DNA from: Halichoerus grypus
Taxonomy: Eukaryota; Chordata; Mammalia; Carnivora; Phocidae
Assembly (NCBI RefSeq): GCF_964656455.1
Contig: NC_135723.1
Span: 99,339,283 to 99,403,282, forward strand
Direction of reading: 5' to 3'
DNA length: 64,000 nt
Position numbers and translations under genes: made by a program
Shown here: positions 57,520 through 64,000 of the stretch, in pieces
How the letters are laid out: each line of letters begins with the position of its first letter
Position numbering within the stretch: position 1 is the stretch's first letter
Notes under the pieces: generated by a model
Told to the model about the DNA's origin: nothing
What the model saw: only the letters and a program-made list of their open reading frames with translations
Databases searched by the model: none

Positions 57520-57660
57520 CTGCACCGGGCCCTTAACGCTCCCCTGCAAAGGCGGGGTCTTCATCCTCCAGATGGGAAAATCAGCCCCGAGAGGAGTTAG
57601 GTAATTTGCCCAGAGTCACACGGCTGAAGAGTAGGGTCAGCTTGGATTAGGGCTTTAGTA
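57520..57660 (-). repeat. MIR, antisense
   Basis: CCAGATGGGAAAATCAGCCC, then GTAATTTGCCCAGAGTCACA, matches the antisense MIR core. Confidence 0.75.
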
Positions 57661-59093
57661 ACAGCACCCGCCAGGTCCTGGATACCTAGCAAGCACCCAG
57701 TCCGTGGCGCCTCTGCTCAGCCTTCAGGATTCGGTACAGTTATCCACGCTCAGATCTCTCCAGGTCTCCATGTACCTCCCAGATACACCACCGAGACAGT
57801 GAACGTCAAACATTCCTCAAACTTTGTACACGCGACACGAACAACAGATTCCTTTATCTGATCCCTTGTCACTGTTTCTGCTGCGTGAAAGCCGCAGGGA
57901 AAAGCAAACAGGTGCCGCGCACACAAGACAGACCCGGAGCGCAGACCCTGCTCGCCGAGGAGCCTCACAGACCAACGGTCAAGAGCCGTTTTCGAGGCAG
58001 TCGGGCACATCTGATCACAGACTGGGTACTATGTGAAATCCTTTATTTTGGCAGCTGTGCTAAGTAAGGCACTGTGTGGTTCTGTAGGAAAAGCACTCTC
58101 AAGTGGGCAGGGGTGAAAGGTCATTCGAGGAAAGAAGGGGGATCCATAGGTAAAGAAGATGCAGCAAACTTTTGGTACTTGTTCTAAGTGGGTGGGGTGC
58201 AAAGGGCGTTGAGGATACAATGCTCGTTTCTGTGCTTGAGACGTTTCCTAATTAAGTAATAAAACCTCAACTCAGAGACCTGCATGACATACCAGCTTTT
58301 GGGGTCCCCTCACCTACCCTCAACTTCCCATCAGCCTGGAGCCCCCGCTCCTTAGCCTGCTGGAGCCGGTTCCCCTCACGCAGCCCATCTCCCTGCAGCC
58401 CCCCTAGCTCCCTTGCTACCAGACCGGGGTTTCTACCAGGGGGAGGCCACAGCCCAGTGCCTAGGGGCACTTCTCTACACGGGGTCTGGCTTTTGCTGAG
58501 TGTCCGGTAAGGATCAATTGTCACTCTCATTACTAAAATTTCAATCTGATCATTGTACCTTATTCTTGCTTCAAGTCATCAGTGGTTCCCCACCAGAATG
58601 CTCAGGTAAGGTCAAACTCCTGACTTCCTGCGAGAGGCGCCCCCTCCAGCCCCCCCAACCTCAGGCCCCCCCACACACAGCGTCTGCCCTGCCGCTTGAT
58701 GCCTGTCCCCTCACAAGCGCGATGGGAAGTTCACCTCCTCCTCCTCCTCTCAGCTCCCCGTCTGGGGCACTGTGGCCCTCCAGGCCCCCACACCCCCAAA
58801 CCCACTCCTCACCACGGCCCCGGTCACACGGACGATAATCTGCTTCCTTGCCTGGCTCCTTCACCCTCTACGAGCTCCCTAACCGACCGGGGGGGGAGGG
58901 GTCAGTTCTCTCCCAGGGGAACTACTTTCTGCAGTCAAAGTGGGGCCAGATCCGTCAGTCAAGATACACCTTGGCAATTTGGTTTCCAGATTTCAGAACT
59001 GAACACATCTTGACTTCTGCCTCAGGGCCTCTGCCTGGTGTTCCTCTAACTTTAACGTGCATGCAGATCTCCTGGGATTCTGAGGGACGCCTG
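57661..59093. other. Intergenic stretch, nothing recognised
   Basis: No SINE, RNA gene or coding frame supported. CT- and C-rich patches near 58640-58800. Confidence 0.35.
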
Positions 59094-59202
59094 GCTGGCT
59101 CGGTCAGTAGAGCATGCGACCTTCGATCTCAGGGCTGTAAGTTCAAGCCCCACGTTGGGTGTAGAGATTACTTAAAAATAAAATCTAAAAAAAAAAAAAA
59201 AG
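59094..59202 (+). repeat. Can-SINE, short form
   Basis: GGGACGCCTGGCTGGCTCGG to GAGATTACTTAAAAATAAAA and an A-run. It is the nearest SINE 3' of PDIA4. Confidence 0.9.
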
Positions 59203-60308
59203 TAGGTTCCGGTTTATTAGGTCTGGGGGCCAACCTGAGATTCTGCATTTTTGACAAACATCCAGGGAGTGCCATGCTGCAGGGCCCAGGACCACACTGA
59301 GAAGCAAGACTTACTCCTACCCTTTGCCAGGCTCAAGCTCAAGGTCTCAGCTCAAAGATCACTTGTGAGAAAGAAGGGCTTTTCTGGACACCTCAGTTCA
59401 AAGGAGGCCACGTGCTACCCCCAAGAGCCCAGGTCTCTTCCTCGGGGCCTTGTGTAGACTGTGTGACATGTCCCCAACTCGGCCGGAAGCCCCAGGAAAG
59501 GCACCACTTTGCTGTCCTGGTGGTCCCGGATGAAGGCCTTCACGCCCCAGACCCACCTTCACTCCCGAGTCTCCTGGCACCGGGTCCCTGAGGGGAGGCC
59601 CGCGTGTGCTCCCACCGGAGGACATAGTGGGGGGTGCAGGCCTCCTGTCACACTGGCCACTCTGAGAACTCACCAAACCACCGTCCTCCCATAACTCCCA
59701 GTCCACCTGGGCCTGACTCATCTGGAAAGCAGATGCTCTGGAAAGGCTCGCCTAGCTGCCCCCCCCAAGACCTGCTTCCTGCCTCCAGCCAGCCCCTGCA
59801 ATAATCACACGTTACTGCTGAAAGAACTGCCACCAGCTCCAGAATGTTCACCCTCCTCACTTGTGTTTCAGTCAAGCTGGGAGCAGGTGAGCGCCAGGAG
59901 AGGGGACGTGGAGACGGCACGAGCTAGTGAACGGAACCACTGGAACGAAGCTCCCGTCACCCACGAGTCCCCGGGACCTCAGTGTCGGGGCTGCACCAGC
60001 TTCCCACCTGGCCCCACCCCCTCCTCCCAGGCCCCCAGAGTGCTCGGGGCAGTCTCCAGAGCCTCCAGCCCTGCCGCATCCTTCCGGACTGTGCCACCGC
60101 TCACCTCCACACACCAGGAGCAGAGACCTCCGATGCCCTCCACCTTGGTCAGGAGGACAGCCCATCCCCTGGATGGTCAGGTGTCTGAGGCAACATGCAC
60201 CTGCAGGACCGCCAGCCCTCCCCGCCAAGCCTAGGTCCTTAACTCAGCCAAGGCTCCAGGATGGAGATGTTCTCTAACACAGTTATGGAGCTTAATTTTC
60301 AGTAATTT
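59203..60308. other. Flank beyond the PDIA4 polyadenylation site
   Basis: GC-rich, with overlapping frames of 90-123 aa on both strands but no recognisable domain. No repeat identified. Confidence 0.35.
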
Positions 60309-61118
60309 TTTATTCCATCACGACAGCCTACCCTATCTCTTCCATCACCCTAAAGTATCCACCTGTGCCCTAGGTCACCTCTCCTCAGGCACTACTGATT
60401 CCGAAGAGGTGGGGCTGCCTAACCCAGGTGAGGGGCCTCTCTTGGCCCAAGGCCGAGCCTTGGAACCTGGCTCGGGGTTTGGGGGACCTGGGAGCCGCTC
60501 CTCGCCCCGCGGTCCTTGGCTTGAAAGCAGAAGGCACGGCGACGCCCAGTCCGCGCAGAGACGCTGCCTCTCTCAGGACTGGGCGGCGGCCCAGAGTTCG
60601 GGCTGAAATGTCATCCTTGGCAGAGTGCTCGGTGACAGTTCCTTGTGCCGTACAGGAAGAAATGCAAACTAAAGCACATGGACAGTCAAATCTTCTCCAG
60701 CGAGTAAGTCCTCCGACAATGGTAAAATAAAAGGCCAAAAAAAAAAAAAAAAAATCAATGTGATTTGGCAAATGTTTTCTTAAATTTTAAATTAAAAGAA
60801 AAAAACATTCACAAAGAAGAAATTCAACTTATCTGTTTTGAAGAAATATATTATTAAAGAAAATGGAAGGTTAAAAAAAAAAAATCACACCCCAAATAAT
60901 GGTAAAAATAGATGCATCCTCTGTAAAAATCTGGACTAATCTACGGAGTCATTCTTACCTATTCAGTATTCAGAACATGAGGTGAAACCCCAGAGTATAA
61001 AAAAAAAAATTAAAAAACCAAAGAGATCCTGCCCTTGCGCTGACCCGCCAGGCGCACGGCTCGCTGGGGGCTCCGGCGTCTGGTCCCTCCCGCGCACCAC
61101 AGACCTCACGCGAGGCCT
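60295..61118 (-). other. PDIA4: PDIA4 3' UTR (inferred extent)
   Basis: Extends from the stop codon to just beyond the candidate AATAAA at 60309-60314. It is AT-rich near 60730-60905, with an A17-type run on the plus strand (a T-run in the transcript) at 60737-60754. No SINE interrupts it. Confidence 0.55.
60309..60314 (-). promoter_or_regulatory. Candidate PDIA4 polyadenylation signal
   Basis: TTTATT on the plus strand reads AATAAA on the minus strand. It is the first clear AATAAA found downstream of the PDIA4 stop and would give a 3' UTR of about 800 nt. The position is inferred; no transcript evidence is available. Confidence 0.55.
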
Positions 61119-61534
61119 TCAAAGGTCTTCCCTGGTCCTGCTCAGTTTTGTGGCATGTTCTTCTACAAACTTGCTCAGATGTTCCAGATCTCTGTTTCCG
61201 TCCTCAAATTTAATTGGGTTCTTTTTGTCCCCACTGGGGGCGAAGTAGATGGTAGGGAACCCCTCAACTTTGTAGCGGTCGTTGGTGACGTCATTGGCAG
61301 TGGCGTCCATCTTGGCGATGACCAGGTTCTTGTGGTTCTTGTACTTCTTGCCGAGGGCGGTATACTCGGGCTCCAGCTGCTTGCAGTGGCCGCACCAGGG
61401 TGCGTAGAATTCGATGAGGACGTCCTTCTTGGGGTCCATCACAATGGAGTCAAAAGTCTTCCCCACCACGACCTTGACAGGCCCCTTGTTGTTCTTGGGC
61501 ACCGGCTGGGATTTGACAACCGGCTTCAGTTTTC
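61119..61534 (-). CDS. PDIA4: PDIA4 (ERp72), last coding exon
   Basis: Encodes the C-terminal 137 residues of protein disulfide isomerase A4, an ER-lumen thiol-disulfide oxidoreductase that folds secretory proteins. The exon follows a CAG acceptor (61537-61535), enters in phase 1 (G/GA makes Gly) and runs to TGA at 61121-61119. It carries the last thioredoxin-fold domain (a'), with YAPWCGHCKQLEPEY including the catalytic CGHC pair, then VEGFPTIYFAPSG with the cis-proline, and ends KLSRTREDL. The final four residues, REDL, replace the KEEL of the human protein as I remember it, the expected ER retrieval signal. Reading continues from the exon at 62425 across an 890-bp intron containing a SINE. 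The open frame upstream of the acceptor is intron. Confidence 0.96.
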
Positions 61535-61977
61535 CTGCCGAGGAAAGCAAGCAGGGGAGCGGTGTGAGTGCTGAGAAGGCCCTGGGCTCTGGGGGGCTCG
61601 GACAGGACCAGGCAGCGAGGCCAGGCCTGACATGCAGGGGGACGGGCAAGTCACACGTGCCAGGGCCAGGTGGGGCCTTGCCTCCCCACTGACCCCCTGA
61701 TTTCTCTAGTCTCCTCACCCCTTCTACCTCCCTAGTCCCTGCAGAGGCCAGAGAGGATGCTGATGGTCCCACCCCAGGCCTGATGGGCCTCCGGGTCATC
61801 CAGTGAGGCTATCCCAGGAGAGGTGCCACCCGGTGCAAAGGGGCTGCCGGGAGAGCTGGTGGCCAGGGCCGGGAAGGCTCAGTGGGCAGAAGCACCAAGA
61901 AGACGGCAGGTGGCGGGACAAGCTCTTATTTCTAGGTCCAAAAGCCTGTTTTAAGTATTTTTAAAATAAGGCTTCTT

Positions 61978-62174
61978 GGGGCTCCTGGGTGGCTCACTCG
62001 ATTAAGTGCCTGCCTTCAGCTCAGGTCAATGATCTCAGGGTCCTGGGATCGAGCCCCACGTTGGGCTCCCCGCTCAACGGGGAGTCTGCTTCTCCCTCTC
62101 CCTCTGCCTCTCCTCCCAACCCCCAGCTCATCTGCTGGCTCTCTCTCAAATAAATAAAATATTTAAAAATAAAT
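61978..62174 (+). repeat. Can-SINE in the last PDIA4 intron
   Basis: GGGGCTCCTGGGTGGCTCAC to CAAATAAATAAAATATTTAA. Exact target duplication AAAATAAGGCTTCTTG is at 61962-61977 and 62175-62190. It is antisense to PDIA4. Confidence 0.94.
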
Positions 62175-62424
62175 AAAATAAGGCTTCTTGAAATTTCCAA
62201 GATACCTGCCTTTTTTTTTTTTTATTTACAAAAAGAAAAGAAGGCAAGCAAAAGAACGGAAACTTTCCGTGTCCGTTCCCCATCCCTCAGGCATAGGAGA
62301 GGAAACGCAGGGACAGGCTCAGCAGAATAAGCGAGTGGGGGAGACGGGGTTGGAGCACCGGGTGCCCCCCTGCCTGCCCAGGGGAAGAATGACCAGGCGC
62401 CGAGGGGGTGCGACCAAGCCTCAC

Positions 62425-62658
62425 CTTTTTTGAAAGCTCTGACAAACTCCCGGAGGGTGTCAGAGTCAAAGTCGTCAGGCTCCATGGCGAACTTCCGCCC
62501 GCCCTCATCCAGGATGGCAGCATTGACGTCCTCGCCGCTCTCACTGAGCCCCAGGTCCTTCACCTCCGTGGCGAAGTCGTCCTCGTCAGCCACGGCGAAG
62601 GTGTACTCGGGGAAGTCCTTGGCCACCTCCAGGACTTTGCTCCGCCAAAACTGGGTGG
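62425..62658 (-). CDS. PDIA4: PDIA4 (ERp72), penultimate coding exon
   Basis: 234 bp, phase 1 to phase 1, with acceptor TTTCAG before CCACCCAG (62658) and donor G/GTGAGG after 62425. It encodes ATQFWRSKVLEVAKDFPEY, then VKDLGLSESGEDVNAAILDE and DSDTLREFVRAFKKG, the end of the non-catalytic b' domain and the linker into the a' domain. Differences from human at exposed positions (for example DEDDFATE) are ordinary orthologue divergence. There is no stop or frameshift. Confidence 0.96.
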
Positions 62659-63097
62659 CTGAAATGGGAGCGAGCACTGTGAGCTGAGCCGCAGAGATCA
62701 AGAAAAGTCTGTGGCTCGGATTCTCTGACCAAGCTCGCGCCTAACTTGGGAGAGAAGCCGTTCTGAAAAGCCACCTTTGTGAGCAGGTGGGCCCGGCTCA
62801 AAAGCCCAGTGACAGAAGCCCCTGCCTGCCCGAGGGTCCGGGGCTGGCCTGGTCCCAGCTCTGCAGCCTCTGAAAGCCCCCAGGCTCTGGCGGCCCCCCT
62901 CTGAGAGGGCTCTGGCCTCTGCACCGAGCTCCCCTGGTGCTGGAAGGGGAAGGACGAAGGCTAGCGACAGCACCACGGAAGGCAAGCTACCTTGAAGCCG
63001 TAAACACACAGCCCACCCTGGCCACCGGCCTGCAAGGGGCTGGGAGCAGGACTCCTAAACGCCAGAGCCCCAGCCGCAGCCGGGCCCGGGGGCTCAC

Positions 63098-63254
63098 CCG
63101 CTCGGTAGTCGAAGCCGAAGTCCACGCTGTAGTAGACGACCACCAGGGGGCGCCGCGCGTACCGCCGGGCGTCGTTGGAGGTCTTGCGGTGACCCACCAG
63201 CGGCAGCGTGTGCTTCAGCACGTGGGCCTTGATGGCCGACCCCTCCGTGGAGCT
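63098..63254 (-). CDS. PDIA4: PDIA4 (ERp72), third-from-last coding exon
   Basis: 157 bp, phase 0 to phase 1, between acceptor TTTTTTGCAG (63255 and above) and donor GCGG/GTGAGC (63097). It encodes SSTEGSAIKAHVLKHTLPL, VGHRKTSNDARRYARRPL and VVVYYSVDFGFDYRA, part of the b' domain. The 439-bp intron to the next exon has no repeat. Upstream, 63255-64000 is intron; no further exon was recognised before the window edge, so the N-terminal part of the gene lies to the right. Confidence 0.95.
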
Positions 63255-64000
63255 CTGCAAAAAAGTGGGCATGGGTCAGGGGCAGTGGGACAGAAGCGGG
63301 GCTCACGTCACCCCCACCTTCTGCTGCCACTGTTGGGAGGACGTCGGCTGCTCTGGAGGGCCGGGCGTGGGGGAGGCGGCGGCGGAAGGTGCGACGCTCT
63401 GGGAGCGCACCCGGCGATTCCCTGCGGGCTTTCGGGGCTCCCTTCCTCCAGTGACCCCTAAGTGAGCTTCCCGGGCCACTGCGGACACCATGTGCCCTTT
63501 CCTCTGGGTCTGGGCTCGCTGTCGGCGTCAGTCAGAAACCGCCAGGGGAAGGCAGGCTTCCTGAGAGCAGCTGTCCCCACGGCTGAACTGAGCCCAGCGA
63601 TCCCGCTCCCCCCTTCTGATCCTCACAAGTGCCCTGGGGGGCACTCTACTGACGACCACGACCACAACACAGCATGCGAGGTGAAGGGACGGAGGCCCAG
63701 GTGCGCACACTGGCGAGCAGCCATGCTGGGCCCTGAGCTCTACCCCGCGTCACACCAAAGCCCGGCATGGTGTCAGGGGAGACCATGGAGCCAGACAGGG
63801 CTGCAGGGCCCGGAGGCTGCCCCACCAGAGGCCACCCCTGCTGAGACGAGGCCGGGAGGCCCGGCACACGAGGGCTCAGCGGTCTAGCACCAGGCAGCCG
63901 TCCTTGGACACGCTCAACAACACTGGCTCTTTAGGCCGGTTCCAGATGAGATGACAGCATCCATGACCAGCTGGGTGCAGTGGCCTGGGGACACAGAGCT
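63255..64000 (-). other. PDIA4: PDIA4 intron, partial
   Basis: GC-rich intronic DNA at the right edge. Translations in all frames were scanned for the preceding PDIA4 exon without success. The 141-174-aa frames here are on the wrong strand or lack homology. Confidence 0.6.

Noticed and set aside
62937..63887. Plus-strand frames of 141-174 aa over PDIA4
   Set aside because: One is antisense to a coding exon and the other lies in GC-rich intron.
1..64000. CRISPR array, operon or prokaryotic defence system
   Set aside because: The window is mammalian; repeats are SINEs, LINEs and microsatellites without spaced direct repeats.

Overview
This is mammalian nuclear DNA, almost certainly from an arctoid (non-canid caniform) carnivoran such as a bear, seal or mustelid. 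I found about 38 tRNA-Lys-derived carnivore SINEs (Can-SINEs), of the caniform type with a CT-rich tail and an AATAAA-repeat end. I saw neither the typical dog nor the typical cat subfamily. L1 fragments, MIR/L2 relics and retroviral LTR relics fill much of the rest. Most open reading frames are chance or repeat-derived.

The main content is a complete Y RNA locus. The window carries RNY5 (8593-8675, +), RNY4 (23261-23356, +), RNY3 (45877-45978, +) and RNY1 (50039-50151, -). These are the small Pol III RNAs bound by Ro60 and La. The order and strands match the human 7q36 cluster between EZH2 and PDIA4. The right end holds the last three coding exons and the 3' UTR of PDIA4 (ERp72) on the minus strand (63254 down to about 60309). 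From human synteny, EZH2 should lie beyond the left edge. Each Y gene has its own external type 3 Pol III promoter: a TATA box near -30, a PSE near -65 to -47, and a distal element about 190-240 bp upstream with a ZNF143/SPH-like site, beside or overlapping an octamer-like site in most cases. CpG islands lie just upstream of RNY5 and RNY3. A third, with no gene attached, is at about 17.0-17.4 kb.

Layout: 0-8 kb, SINEs, L2/MIR and a Tigger-like DNA transposon. 8-10.8 kb, CpG island and RNY5. 10.8-21.3 kb, LTR relics, an L1 3' end and an orphan CpG island. 21.3-25.1 kb, RNY4 in SINE-poor DNA. 25-34 kb, a heavily nested old L1 that has taken in another L1, several SINEs, an unidentified processed retrocopy and a perfect 107-nt U6 copy fused to an L1 tail. 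35-38 kb, an L1 3' end interrupted by a SINE and a CFAP276 (C1orf194) processed pseudogene. 38-45 kb, mostly unassigned sequence with L1 fragments. 45-50 kb, CpG island, RNY3, then RNY1 converging from the right. 50-60 kb, mostly unassigned, with L1, MaLR and MIR relics. 60.3-64 kb, the PDIA4 3' end.

Functionally, the four Y RNAs act in Ro60 RNP quality control and have been linked to initiation of DNA replication. PDIA4 is an unrelated ER disulfide isomerase that is simply the syntenic neighbour. Comparisons with human Y RNA, U6, PDIA4 and CFAP276 sequences are from memory; no alignment or database search was run.
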